Shown: piece by piece, positions 9,801 to 17,568 of the stretch
Layout: each line of letters starts with the position of its first letter
Position numbering within the stretch: position 1 is the first letter of the stretch
Origin: Pseudomonadota bacterium
GTDB lineage: Bacteria; Pseudomonadota; Gammaproteobacteria; CALCKW01
Length of the DNA: 64,000 nucleotides
NCBI GenBank assembly: GCA_039196715.1
Contig: JBCCUP010000019.1
Span: 1-64,000, forward strand
Direction of reading: 5' to 3'
The notes under the pieces: model-generated
The model's database searches: none
What the model was told of the DNA's origin: nothing
What the model saw: only the letters and a program-made list of their open reading frames with translations
Position numbers and translations under genes: made by a program

Positions 9801-10517
9801 CGCGTCGAGCTCGGACTGGGCTGCGGCGAGGGCCGACTGGGTGTCCGCCAGGGTAGCGTTCAGTTGATCGCGCTCGCTCATCAGCGTGTCGAGCTGGGCC
9901 TGCGCTTGGGCTTGTTCGGCTCTCAGGCCGTCGATCGCCTCGAGCGACGCCGCGGCGTTGGCCGTTTGCGCATCGAGCTCCGTCTTGAGCGTGCCGATCT
10001 CGGCCGTGAGGGCCTCCGACGCGGCTGTCATCTCAGCGAGCGAGGCCTCGTGCTCGGCCACCAGCGAGGTGCGCTCGGCGACGGCAGTTTCGAGGTCTGA
10101 TTGCAGTTGAGCTGCAGCCTCCTGCGACGAGCTCAGGTCAGTTTGCAGCGTCACGACGTTGGCTTCGAGCGGCGCGATGGTGTCGTCGATCAGGGCGGTG
10201 CGTTCCTGTTCGAGCCGGTCGCGATCGGCGCTCACCTCGGCCAGGGTTTCGGCGGGTGCAGCCAACTCGGCCTGCGATTCAGAGAGCGCGCTCGCCGATT
10301 CGCTTTGGGCGGACAGCGCGTCAGCGAGGTCGGATTCCAGGGTCTGCGCGCGGGTGTTGACGCTCTCGAGCTCGGCGTTGAGGTCGGCGACCTTGTCGAC
10401 GTCCGGGCTGGTGCAGAAACGCACCGTGATCGCCATGAGCAGGACCGCGGCCGCGGCCAGCGCTGCGGGTGTCAGGGCCTGAAGCACCCCGCGTTGTTTT
10501 CGTGGGCCGTGAGACAT
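6894..10517 (-). CDS. Giant coiled-coil protein with C-terminal OmpA domain
   Basis: 1,207-residue protein with three parts: a short basic cytoplasmic N-terminus, one membrane helix at about residues 14-34, and more than 1,000 residues of Ala/Glu/Leu/Thr-rich predicted coiled coil. It ends in an OmpA/MotB-type peptidoglycan-binding domain (about 1,065-1,207) with EGHTDNVPI near residue 1,128, the NWELSLARA block and the terminal NRARNRRVDI motif. It should be anchored in the inner membrane and grip peptidoglycan. Four tandem 67-residue repeats lie in the middle. The ATG at 10517 is preferred over one 12 codons upstream because AGAGGA sits just before it. OmpA-ended inner-membrane proteins include MotB and Pal-like factors, but this extreme length is unusual. 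Function unknown. Neighbouring minus-strand genes also encode membrane proteins. Confidence 0.85.
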   Translation of the reverse strand: MSHGPRKQRGVLQALTPAALAAAAVLLMAITVRFCTSPDVDKVADLNAELESVNTRAQTLESDLADALSAQSESASALSESQAELAAPAETLAEVSADRDRLEQERTALIDDTIAPLEANVVTLQTDLSSSQEAAAQLQSDLETAVAERTSLVAEHEASLAEMTAASEALTAEIGTLKTELDAQTANAAASLEAIDGLRAEQAQAQAQLDTLMSERDQLNATLADTQSALAAAQSELDATVAELGAARESAASLQTSLDARADEFGLLNNQLDFARGEKQDLEVRLDDLSTAFANLENQSAEQATDHQSQIELLTRQLEQGQADAAAATDALTAELGVAMQETIPALEGQVQSLTEERDGLVRAREALQADISRLQQDVNAITAERDELNATASQLMSDLDAAGTAQSELSANLETLQASADTQLQALQGAFDTTASELDSAQAQLSAATAAKDDAVAALDALQVTFDEAQSSASASADAAESQISELTSTVAGLEAEITELTASRDALTSELEATAAARDTAVEQVSTLTAEAETLQADLASLTTAKATLETDASDAASVLEAQITELTGERDALASELDTTAAARDEANARVATLTAEAESLQAELAEVAASKASIETDASNTAAELEARIAELTTERDTLSAELASTAAARDAATEQVAALTEQAQALEAELAALTESKASLEADAADTASTLETQIATLTGERDSLAGELATTVAARDAAAEHIDAMTARAESLELELASLMSAKDAIEADATGMTTALEGQIAELETQATALQAEVASLTEAKRTLETDLTAANTALGERDAANAALTSEVETLRPTVGERDDALAQVTSLSDEVSNLTTQVASTTAALDELTVERDALQGELGTAQATLESVSAELDQTRGQLADSQTALTDATASAAQSAEQSGAEIQSLQSSVSDLEATRASLEASVADLTAQNASLSEQAAALQASLDDTTATLNARLSDLEAVQSQLASTESSVASLTAERADLNDTVSARDATIAERVAEVSALQGSVQSLEEAIAAAKAEDAALRAELASLQAGNDSLAAQLMQPRLDAVSLAQTLRDALGDNPAIAVKTDSDGSVVIQLANGSLFRSGSARLSREGRDIMQQVGDVLAAGDNLISVEGHTDNVPINAALQDFYPTNWELSLARANAATRSLQQRNGIDPTRLRATGFGEHRPLVPNSSRENRARNRRVDIRVLP
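8232..9035 (-). repeat. Four tandem 201-bp coding repeats
   Basis: Four in-frame units of exactly 67 codons, starting at 9035, 8834, 8633 and 8432. Each begins LExxIxxLTxxRD and contains xxTxAARD followed by an ESLxxELAxL-like stretch. The copies are diverged, so the expansion is not very recent, but the register is perfect. The DNA is a candidate for copy-number variation between strains. Confidence 0.85.
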
Positions 10518-10607
10518 GGTGAAGGTCCTCTGCGTTGTCACGGTGAAATGCATGTGTTGCGTGCGTGGCGGCGTCGAGCGCGGCGTGTCGGTGCGTGGCG
10601 GCTGCGC

Positions 10608-11093
10608 CTACGCGAGTGACACAGCGCCCTTCTTGCTGCCGGAAATCTGTTGTGCGGCACAACTGACCGGTTCGCCTGCTGCAGCGGCGGGCGAGGCGCC
10701 CGCGGCGGCTTCGATGGCCGAGTCGGCGGCGTCGGTTGCGGTTGCGGCGGCACTGGACACGGTCTCGCCCGCGAGCTCGACAGCCTCTGTTGCGGTGTCA
10801 GCGAGCGTGCTCGCGGCCTGCGATGCGGCATCGGTGGCCGCGTCAACCGCGCCCTCGGCCTGCGAGGCCACGGCCGATGCCGAGTCGCCGACGTTCTCAA
10901 CCGCGTCGGTTGCGGCGCGCTCGGCGGCGTCGATCTTATTGTCAACGGTCGTCGTGATCGCCTCGGCGGCGTCGTTGGCGGCGGTCTCGGCGCCACCGGT
11001 CGACACTGTGGTGGTGTCGTCGGATTTCCCCATCAGAAGTTTCAGCGCGACCAGGACGATGGCCGCGATGATGACCCAAAACCACATACCCAT
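10608..11093 (-). CDS. Small single-pass membrane protein, Ala-rich
   Basis: 161 residues. One membrane helix lies at about residues 3-21 (WFWVIIAAIVLVALKLL). A long Ala/Thr/Asp/Glu-rich low-complexity region of roughly 110 residues follows, with a periodic pattern typical of amphipathic helices such as apolipoprotein- or LEA-like 11-mers. The C-terminus contains a single Cys. The ATG at 11093 is chosen over one eight codons upstream because GGAG precedes it at good spacing and it places the helix at the N-terminus. It sits between the BON protein and the giant OmpA protein on the same strand, 90 bp from the latter, suggesting a shared envelope role. I do not recognise a family. Confidence 0.65.
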   Translation of the reverse strand: MGMWFWVIIAAIVLVALKLLMGKSDDTTTVSTGGAETAANDAAEAITTTVDNKIDAAERAATDAVENVGDSASAVASQAEGAVDAATDAASQAASTLADTATEAVELAGETVSSAAATATDAADSAIEAAAGASPAAAAGEPVSCAAQQISGSKKGAVSLA

Positions 11094-11094
11094 G

Positions 11095-11382
11095 TCAGCA
11101 GCTCCCGAGCGTGACACGCACGACCTGGTGGTGCCGCAGAGCCGTCATGACGACGGCGGCAGGCACGCCCGGCGCACGGCGGCAGCGCGTCGGAGACGCG
11201 GTCGCGGCGCTTCGGTGCAGGTAGCGTTGTCTCAGTTGTCCCAGAGGGTTTGGCGCGGGATCGCGCCACTGTTGTATTGCGAACCGCGCCATCAGGTTAT
11301 CCGATCGCGTCGACGCGATAAAGCGGGTCAGCGGCCCCAAGGCGTTCAGATGACGGGGTTTTCTCTGCGGCCGCGCGTCCAT
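11095..11382 (-). CDS. Possible small ORF filling the operon gap
   Basis: A 95-codon open frame begins with the ATG directly after the stop of the BON gene (TGAATG) and ends with a TGA one base before the start of the next gene. The exact fit to both junctions argues for translation by coupling. Against it: no Shine-Dalgarno sequence, rare codons such as AGA and ATA, a basic composition with no recognisable domain, and the ease with which such frames arise in GC-rich DNA. If it is not a gene, the 290-bp gap holds only the leader of the downstream membrane-protein gene. Confidence 0.3.
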   Translation of the reverse strand: MDARPQRKPRHLNALGPLTRFIASTRSDNLMARFAIQQWRDPAPNPLGQLRQRYLHRSAATASPTRCRRAPGVPAAVVMTALRHHQVVRVTLGSC

Positions 11383-12042
11383 TCAGCCGCCACCGCCCCG
11401 GAGCGTGAGGGTTTCGACGACGCGCATGCGTGCAGTTGACACGTTGGCAAGGTCGACGCGCAGGTCGCGGATCGCGTCCGCGTTGTCGGTGTCGCCGACC
11501 ACGGTCGCGGTGGTCCCGGCGTAGTCCACCTCGATGCGGTCGAATTGACGTCGGTAGCGGTTGACGATCAGGACGAGGTCCATCCAGGCGTCGTCGCCGG
11601 CGGGGTTGACGCTCAGGTCGAACTCGCCTCCGAGCAGCGCCTGCGCGCGGGCACGCGCGGCTCGGCTGGGCGCGTCGCCGGCGAGTTGCATGCCGTCGCG
11701 GGTGGCGAAAATGCGGCTGGAAAAGCGTGCGCCGTCGTCGAAAGTGGCGCGGTCGCCACCCTGGCGGACACCGACCGTGCTCACCGTGCGCACGCCCGGA
11801 ATGGCCATCAACGCGCGTTGGATGGTTTGCAGAGCGCCGGTGGCCGGCACCGTGCCCTCGAGCAGCAGGTCACGGCCTTCGGCGACCACGGCCAACGCGT
11901 GCCCCGGTCGCGCCGACAAGGCCGATTGCGCGCCTGCGAGCACCCCGGCCTGAATAACCGGCGCGTGGCGGGCGTGCGTGTAGCGGGTCAGGGCAGCCAG
12001 CGCGAGAACGGCGAGCAGCGCAAGGCAGAATCGGTAGAGCAT
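11383..12042 (-). CDS. BON-like domain envelope protein
   Basis: 219 residues from the ATG at 12042, chosen because it places a signal/membrane helix (LALLAVLALAAL) at the N-terminus; the frame is open to 12132. After the helix come two repeated segments resembling BON domains. The first contains LLLEGTVP and a MAIPGVRTVSTVGV stretch, the second ends near residue 215. BON domains bind membranes or phospholipid and occur in OsmY and in mycobacterial OmpATb. It probably lies in the periplasm, tethered to the inner membrane, and is the first gene of the minus-strand cluster that ends with the OmpA coiled-coil protein. Assignment to BON is by pattern only. Confidence 0.55.
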   Translation of the reverse strand: MLYRFCLALLAVLALAALTRYTHARHAPVIQAGVLAGAQSALSARPGHALAVVAEGRDLLLEGTVPATGALQTIQRALMAIPGVRTVSTVGVRQGGDRATFDDGARFSSRIFATRDGMQLAGDAPSRAARARAQALLGGEFDLSVNPAGDDAWMDLVLIVNRYRRQFDRIEVDYAGTTATVVGDTDNADAIRDLRVDLANVSTARMRVVETLTLRGGGG

Positions 12043-12168
12043 CGGGTCAGCGGCGATCAGCGGTGACCCCGACGCTACCCCAGCCACGCAACCGCACTCA
12101 AGTGCGATGGCGGACCACAGCCGGCGTGGCACGGCACAGGCCTCTGACCTGTCACGGCGCTGATACGG

Positions 12169-12840
12169 CTAGCTGCCGAAGAGGTCGGGCGTGAACGGCT
12201 CGGTTTCCGCCGGGGCCAGACAGTTGGCTGCGTCGTGCTTCGCGTTGTTGACGTGGGAGGCCACTGCGCACGCGGTCAGGACACCGGATGCGGGCACGCT
12301 CAGCAGACCGCGCCAATCACCGTGCAGCCAGCGATCGGCCTCGCTCGGCCGGAGCAACAGCGGCATGCGGTCGTGGATACCGCGCATGTCGCTGTTTGCC
12401 GCCGTGGTCAGCGTGGCCGTTTCAATGCGGCCGTCAGGGTCCCGGCGCCAGAGGCTGGCCATCAGCAGGGCTGAATCGGCGCTGTGGCTGAAATGGTAGG
12501 CCTGCCGCTCGGCGCCGCGGCGAGCCCACTCGTAGAAACCCGATGCCGGCATCACCGCACGGTGGACGCCAACGTGGTCGCAGAACAGCGGTTTGGTGTC
12601 GATGCTCTCCGAGCGGGCGTTGAAGACGTCGCGGGACGCGGCCTGGGTGCGCACGCGGAACCCCCAGCGGGCGCGTGCCCACCGAGGTTCGGCGGTGTCG
12701 TCGCCGAGCAACACCGGCACGCTCGTCGAGGGGGCCACGTTGTAGCGCGGCAGGTCGTCGCCCTGGAACAGCGGCATGCCGATCTGGGCCATGAGGTGTC
12801 GGATCCCGTCGAGGTCCGAGAGATTGAGCCTGCCGCACAT
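12169..12840 (-). CDS. HMCES/YedK-type abasic-site crosslinking protein
   Basis: 223 residues of the SOS response-associated peptidase (SRAP) family. These proteins self-process to expose Cys2 and form a thiazolidine crosslink with abasic sites in single-stranded DNA, shielding them during replication. Visible catalytic residues are Cys2 (MCGR), Asn74 in FNARSES, Glu104 in GFYEW and His156 in IHDRMP; the NVAPS block starts at residue 34. The start is fixed by the need for Cys at position 2. It overlaps no neighbour and no LexA box is evident upstream, so induction by damage is not shown here. Confidence 0.92.
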   Translation of the reverse strand: MCGRLNLSDLDGIRHLMAQIGMPLFQGDDLPRYNVAPSTSVPVLLGDDTAEPRWARARWGFRVRTQAASRDVFNARSESIDTKPLFCDHVGVHRAVMPASGFYEWARRGAERQAYHFSHSADSALLMASLWRRDPDGRIETATLTTAANSDMRGIHDRMPLLLRPSEADRWLHGDWRGLLSVPASGVLTACAVASHVNNAKHDAANCLAPAETEPFTPDLFGS

Positions 12841-12890
12841 GGCGTTACCTCGCGCGCGGTCGGCCGGCTGGCGCCGACCGGGTGGTGAGA

Positions 12891-13679
12891 TCAGTTGCCG
12901 GTGAATCGCGCCGGGCGCTTCTCGTTGAAGGCCCGCACGCCCTCGCGGAAATCGCTGTTGTGACTCAGCGCCCGCTGGCTGTCGCGCTCGAGGTCGAGCT
13001 GCTCCGGCAGGCTGTTGTTCCAACTGCAGGCCATCAGCCGTTTGGTCAGCGCAAGCGCCGCGGTCGGCCCGGCAGCCAGGCGTTCTGCGAGTTGCTCGGT
13101 GGTGGCGACCAACGCGTCGTCGTCGACGACCTGGTAGATCAACCCCCAGTCGGCCGCAGTCTCGGCGTCGAGTTTGTCGCCTGTCAGCGCGAGCCCGAGC
13201 GCACGGGCAGGGCCGAGCAGGCGCGGCAGGAACCAGGTGCCCGAGCAGTCGGGCACCAGGCCGACCTTGCTGAACGCCTGGATGAAACTCGCTGAGCGGG
13301 CGGCGATGACGATGTCGCAGCACAGCGCGAAGTTGGCGCCGGCGCCGGCGGCGACGCCGTTGACAGCTGCGACGACCGGGATGTTCATGCCGGTGATGCG
13401 GTTCACCAACGGGTTGTAGTGTTTCTCCAACGCCGCGCCAAGGTCGATCGGTTCGGGCGAATCGATGTCGACCGCGCCGAGGTCCTGCCCGGCGCAGAAG
13501 CCCCGACCGCTGCCGGTGATCAACAGGCAGCGCACCGTGTCGTCGGACTGGATGTCGATCAGCGCATCGGCCAGTTCGTTGTGCATGCGTTCGTTGAACG
13601 CGTTGAGCTGTGCCGGTCGGTTCAACACCAGGCGCGCCACGCCCTTGGCCTTGGCGAGCACGAGGGTTTCGTAGTGCAT
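12891..13679 (-). CDS. PaaG-like enoyl-CoA hydratase/isomerase
   Basis: 262-residue crotonase-fold protein. The oxyanion-hole segments are GRGFCAGQDLG and NGVAAGAGANFALCCDI, and LVPDCSGTWFLPRLLG carries an acidic residue at the position used by isomerases such as PaaG. PaaG converts the ring-epoxide of phenylacetyl-CoA to an oxepin and also shifts double bonds. No other paa genes are nearby, so a general cis/trans-enoyl-CoA isomerase role in fatty-acid or aromatic-acid breakdown is equally possible. It diverges from a second crotonase gene across a 118-bp gap. Confidence 0.85.
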   Translation of the reverse strand: MHYETLVLAKAKGVARLVLNRPAQLNAFNERMHNELADALIDIQSDDTVRCLLITGSGRGFCAGQDLGAVDIDSPEPIDLGAALEKHYNPLVNRITGMNIPVVAAVNGVAAGAGANFALCCDIVIAARSASFIQAFSKVGLVPDCSGTWFLPRLLGPARALGLALTGDKLDAETAADWGLIYQVVDDDALVATTEQLAERLAAGPTAALALTKRLMACSWNNSLPEQLDLERDSQRALSHNSDFREGVRAFNEKRPARFTGN

Positions 13680-13797
13680 CGGTCAATCACAGTGAGGCGG
13701 TTCGCCAGTGTACCGCAGACCGCGCCGCGGTCCGTGCGCTGGCCCGCGTGTCCGTGGCACACTTGCAGGCCCCCCTGATGTCCACTGGAGCGCTGTG

Positions 13798-14574
13798 ATG
13801 GCGTACGAGACCCTGATTGCCGAAACCCGCGGAAACGTCGGGCTGATCACCTTCAACCGGCCCAAGGCGCTCAACGCCCTGTCGTCACAGTTGATGACCG
13901 AGCTCACCGCCGCGCTCGACGCCTTCGAGGCGGACGAGAACGTCAGGGCGATGGTGATCACCGGCAGTGAGCGCGCCTTCGCGGCCGGTCTCGACATCAC
14001 CGAGGTCAAGGACCTCGACTACATGGATGCCTACCAACGCAACCTGATCACGGCGGGCTGGGAGCGGCTCGCCTCCTGCCGCAAACCGGTCATTGCGGCG
14101 GTGGCCGGCTACGCACTCGGCGGTGGCTGCGAGGTTGCGATGATGTGCGACATGATCTTTGCCGCCGACAACGCGGTGTTCGGGCAGCCGGAGATCAAAC
14201 TCGGCGTGATCCCGGGCGCGGGCGGCACCCAGCGGCTGACCCGCGCGGTGGGCAAGGCCAAGGCCATGGACATGGTGCTCACCGGCCGCAACATGAAAGC
14301 CGAGGAGGCCGAACGCAGTGGTCTGGTCGCACGCGTGGTGCCGGTGGACGCGTTGCTCGATGTGGCGCTCGAGGCCGCCGCCACGATCGCGAGCTACTCG
14401 GCGCCGATCACGATGATGGCGAAGGACTGCGTGAACGCCTCGCACGAAATGGGGCTCAGCGAGGGGGTGCGGCTGGAGCGGCGGGTGTTTCACGCCTGCT
14501 TTGCCACCGAAGACCAGAGCGAAGGGATGGACGCGTTCGTCTCGAAGCGGCCTGCCGAGTTCAAGCACCGCTGA
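13798..14574 (+). CDS. Enoyl-CoA hydratase
   Basis: 258-residue crotonase. Both catalytic glutamates expected for hydration are in place, in [13 protein letters not shown] and in [20 protein letters not shown], so syn addition of water to trans-2-enoyl-CoA is the predicted reaction (short-chain beta-oxidation or PaaF-like). The start is the ATG at 13798, preceded by GGAG; the frame is open further upstream but that part is unconserved. It diverges from the PaaG-like gene, and both could be controlled from the same intergenic region. Confidence 0.9.
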   Translation: MAYETLIAETRGNVGLITFNRPKALNALSSQLMTELTAALDAFEADENVRAMVITGSERAFAAGLDITEVKDLDYMDAYQRNLITAGWERLASCRKPVIAAVAGYALGGGCEVAMMCDMIFAADNAVFGQPEIKLGVIPGAGGTQRLTRAVGKAKAMDMVLTGRNMKAEEAERSGLVARVVPVDALLDVALEAAATIASYSAPITMMAKDCVNASHEMGLSEGVRLERRVFHACFATEDQSEGMDAFVSKRPAEFKHR

Positions 14575-14622
14575 GCCGCGGCGCGCGGGGCGGCGGGCCG
14601 GCCCGCACCGGCGAGGCGCACG

Positions 14623-16422
14623 TCAGCGCCTGCCTTCGTCCTCGGCGTGCGTGCGCAGCCCGCCCGGTTGCGCCTCCGGCAGCGGGGCCGACAGCCCATT
14701 GCATTCGCGGAAAATCTTCAGGGAACACCGTCGGCAGATGGCGAGATCGAAGCGCTTGCTGATGTCCCGCAGCGCGTAGGTCTTGGAATCCATGAGGTTG
14801 TGCTCACCGATCTCCTCGACCACGTTGAAGCGCTCGAGGCTACGCACCACTGGCGTGTGCAGGCCCACGAGGACCATCGAGCCGTCCATCTTCTGCCGTT
14901 TTTCCGCCTCGCGGGCGAGCAGCTCGGCGCCGGCCAGGTCGACGAAGTTGATGCCGTCACACACGACCATCAGGTGCCGTTGTTGCGGGTCGCGCTTGCG
15001 CAGCACGTCGAGCTCGCCCTCGACGTGGTTGACCGCGCCGAAGAACAGTGACCCGCCGACGCCGGCAATCTTCAGTTGTGGGCACTGCGGCAGCTTGTGT
15101 TGGTCGGCGTTCTCGATGCGGCGTTTGGGCGCGTCCTGATTCGGTGCGAGGCTCTCGACCTCCGGGTGTGAGGTGCGGTTGAGGTAGAGCAGCAGCGACA
15201 GCAACACACCGCCGTAGACGGCGAACTCGAGCTCGAGGAACAAGGTCGCGAGGAAGGTCGCCACCAACACGGACCACTCGTGGATGCCGGCGCGAAACAC
15301 CTTGCGTATTTCAGGCAGGTCGATCAGACCCCAGGCGACGATCAGGATGATGCCGCCCATGGCTGGGAGGGGCAGGTAGCGGGTCCAGTCGGCGACGAAC
15401 AGGAGCATCAACCCCAACCAGATCGCGGCGAAAATCGCCGACAAGGGCGTGCGTGCGCCCGCGGCGTAGTTGACCCCCGAGCGCGTAAACGAGCCCGAGC
15501 CCGCGTAGGCCGAGAAAAAACTGCCGACGACGTTCGACATACCTTGGCCGATGAACTCCTGATTGCCCTCGATGCGCTGGTAGCTCTTGACGGCGATCGA
15601 TCGGGAAATGGACACCGCTTCGATCAGGCCGAGGATCGCCACGGCCAGTGCCGAGGACCCGAGCGTGCGCAGCATGTCGAAGGACAGTGGCGGCACGCTG
15701 GGCAAGGGCAGGTGTGATGTCAGGGGCCCGAGCAGGGTCACGCCGTGCGCGGTCGCGTCGGTCAGCGCTGTGGCGAGCGCGCCGGTGACCATGCCGATCA
15801 GGAGGTGAGGCAGGCTGGGGTTTATCCGTTTGACCGCGATGGCGGTCACGGCCGTGGTGGCCGCGATGCCCAACACCCAGGGGTTGATGGCACCCGCGTG
15901 CTCGACCACCTGCGCCCAGGTGCCGACGAAGTTCTCGCGCGGCAGTTCGAGTCCGAAAACGGTCTTGATCTGACTGGTGAAGATCAGCACCGCGGCGCCG
16001 GTGGTGAAGCCGACCACCACGGTGTGGGAGACAAAATTGACCATGCTCCCGAGGCGCGCCAGCCCGAAGACAAGCTGGTAGGTGCCCGCCATCAGTGTGA
16101 GGGTCAGAACGGCGCTGATGTAATCCGGTGTGCCGGGGTCGAAATAGGGCGATACGGTGGCAAACACCACGATCGAGATGGCGGTGGTCGGTCCACTGAT
16201 CAGGTGCCAGGACGACCCGAACAGCGCGGCGATCACCGGCGTGACCATCGCGGTGTACAACCCGTATTCGGGCGGCAACCCGGCGATCAACGCGAAGGCG
16301 ACGCCCTGTGGCAGCACGATGACGGCGTTGGTCAGCCCCGCCAGCAGGTCGGCGCGTACGGTGTTGCGGTTGACGAGCGGCCACCAGCGCAGTGCCGGGA
16401 AGAGCCGGATAAAAGGGTTCAC
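14623..16422 (-). CDS. SulP-family anion transporter with STAS domain
   Basis: 599 residues. Around 12-14 membrane helices fill residues 20-410, including the typical N-terminal block with LPQGVAFALIAGLPPEYGLY. A cytosolic STAS domain follows at about 440-555. SulP proteins move sulfate, bicarbonate or C4-dicarboxylates, and the substrate cannot be fixed from the sequence. There is a C-terminal tail with three cysteines spaced CxxC and then six residues to a third Cys (CRRCSLKIFREC), which could bind a metal or act in redox sensing. It is convergent with the enoyl-CoA hydratase gene and is followed upstream by rdgC. Confidence 0.9.
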   Translation of the reverse strand: MNPFIRLFPALRWWPLVNRNTVRADLLAGLTNAVIVLPQGVAFALIAGLPPEYGLYTAMVTPVIAALFGSSWHLISGPTTAISIVVFATVSPYFDPGTPDYISAVLTLTLMAGTYQLVFGLARLGSMVNFVSHTVVVGFTTGAAVLIFTSQIKTVFGLELPRENFVGTWAQVVEHAGAINPWVLGIAATTAVTAIAVKRINPSLPHLLIGMVTGALATALTDATAHGVTLLGPLTSHLPLPSVPPLSFDMLRTLGSSALAVAILGLIEAVSISRSIAVKSYQRIEGNQEFIGQGMSNVVGSFFSAYAGSGSFTRSGVNYAAGARTPLSAIFAAIWLGLMLLFVADWTRYLPLPAMGGIILIVAWGLIDLPEIRKVFRAGIHEWSVLVATFLATLFLELEFAVYGGVLLSLLLYLNRTSHPEVESLAPNQDAPKRRIENADQHKLPQCPQLKIAGVGGSLFFGAVNHVEGELDVLRKRDPQQRHLMVVCDGINFVDLAGAELLAREAEKRQKMDGSMVLVGLHTPVVRSLERFNVVEEIGEHNLMDSKTYALRDISKRFDLAICRRCSLKIFRECNGLSAPLPEAQPGGLRTHAEDEGRR

Positions 16423-16494
16423 GCGGACGGGCCCGGTGCGGCCTGCTGCTCAGGGCAGCTCATGGGTTGTGTGGTGGCGAGGGCCTGCATTGCC

Positions 16495-17457
16495 TCAGGC
16501 CGGCTCCTCGGTGGCAGTCCGTTGTGCCGCGCCGCTGCGCGCGTTGGCCGAGGTTGACGACGGCGTCGCCTCGCCTCCGAGCGCCGCCAGAACGTCATCG
16601 CAGACCGCCAGCGCAGTGTGCGAGAACAGCGCAAAGTCGGCGTCGAATCGGGCGGCCTCGTCGTCGTCACGCTCGTCCTCGTTGAGTGTGTCCGCAAACT
16701 TCAGTTTGCGCACGATGAGGTCATCGCCCAGCACGAAGCTCGCCTGTTCACGCCAGTCCAGCCCGAGACGGGTGACGCGTTTGCCGGCGTTGAGGTGCGA
16801 ATCGACCTCGGATCCCGTCAAGGTGTGCCGGCGCAGGCGCGCGACCGCCCCGGCGTCGGGGTCGGTCAGCTCGCACTCGTCACCGAGTGCGAAGTGGCGG
16901 GGCAGGCCGCCCGGACGCGCGAGCCAGCGGGTCATGTGCTCAACGGGGTCCGATGTGGGCTCGGGCGGACGGATCCGCAGGCTGCCGAGGGCGTCGCGCA
17001 ACAGCCCCGTGACGGCCTCGGCGCGCACGACACTGGCGCTGTCGACCAGCAGCCAGCCGCGCCGATCGTCGATCAGCACGGAGATGTCAGCGTGGCGGGT
17101 GAAGGCGCGCGGCAGCAGCTCGAGGGTCACTCGTTCGCGGAGTGTCTCGCGTTCGTTTTTGCCCATCTTGCGGCCGTGTTGGTCCTCGAAGTCGCTGATC
17201 GCGTAGCGCATGTGGTCGCGCAACACGCTCGCCGGCAGCAGCTTGGTTTCGCGCCGGGCGTTCAGCAGCACACGCCCCTCGGCAGCGTGTACCAGCTCAT
17301 CGTGGATGCCGGCTGCGGGCAGGTGCCAGCCGAGCGTCTCGGCGTCGAACTGGCCACAGGGTTGCCAGGTGTGGTCGGCGAGTGCCTCCGCCAGGGCTTC
17401 CGGGCTGAGGCCGATCGGTTCGATCAGGCGGTAGAGACAGAGGTTCGACAGTTTCAT
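16495..17457 (-). CDS. rdgC: Recombination-associated protein RdgC
   Basis: 320 residues, slightly longer than the E. coli protein of 303, with an extra variable acidic/Ser-rich tail. RdgC forms a ring dimer around DNA and limits RecA filament formation. Family features are the N-terminal NLCLYRL stretch, the PCGQFDAETLGW region, and the GRKMGKNERE segment around residue 100. The ATG lies only about ten bases after the T tract of a strong minus-strand terminator, so independent initiation would have to occur inside or before that hairpin. No clear Shine-Dalgarno sequence is present. Confidence 0.93.
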   Translation of the reverse strand: MKLSNLCLYRLIEPIGLSPEALAEALADHTWQPCGQFDAETLGWHLPAAGIHDELVHAAEGRVLLNARRETKLLPASVLRDHMRYAISDFEDQHGRKMGKNERETLRERVTLELLPRAFTRHADISVLIDDRRGWLLVDSASVVRAEAVTGLLRDALGSLRIRPPEPTSDPVEHMTRWLARPGGLPRHFALGDECELTDPDAGAVARLRRHTLTGSEVDSHLNAGKRVTRLGLDWREQASFVLGDDLIVRKLKFADTLNEDERDDDEAARFDADFALFSHTALAVCDDVLAALGGEATPSSTSANARSGAAQRTATEEPA

Positions 17458-17467
17458 GGCTTCGGCT

Positions 17468-17502
17468 AAAAAAAAGACGGGCCAACTCGATCGAGTTGGC
17501 CC
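17468..17502 (-). terminator. Strong intrinsic terminator upstream of rdgC
   Basis: A perfect 24-bp palindrome, GGGCCAACTCGA (17479-17490) with TCGAGTTGGCCC (17491-17502), is followed on the minus strand by GTC and eight consecutive T residues (17475-17468). It ends the etfqo transcript and lies immediately before the rdgC start at 17457. Confidence 0.92.
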
Positions 17503-17568
17503 CGGTGTGGCCGTGTGCGGCGGCGTTGACTGGCAGCGGGCGCGTAGCGCCGCGCACGACGGCTGTTC

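Noticed and set aside
7839-10100. Two long plus-strand frames with Gly/Leu-rich repeats
   Set aside because: They mirror the coiled-coil repeat gene on the other strand; the apparent repeats only reflect its 201-bp period and codon bias.
12841-13686. Upstream extension of the HMCES-like frame to a 505-residue protein
   Set aside because: The family requires Cys at position 2 after the start, fixing the start at 12840; the extension is a shadow of the crotonase gene.
14593-14606. Perfect palindrome GCGGGCCGGCCCGC between convergent genes
   Set aside because: It has no loop and no T tract, and such GC palindromes are expected often by chance here; not convincing as a terminator.
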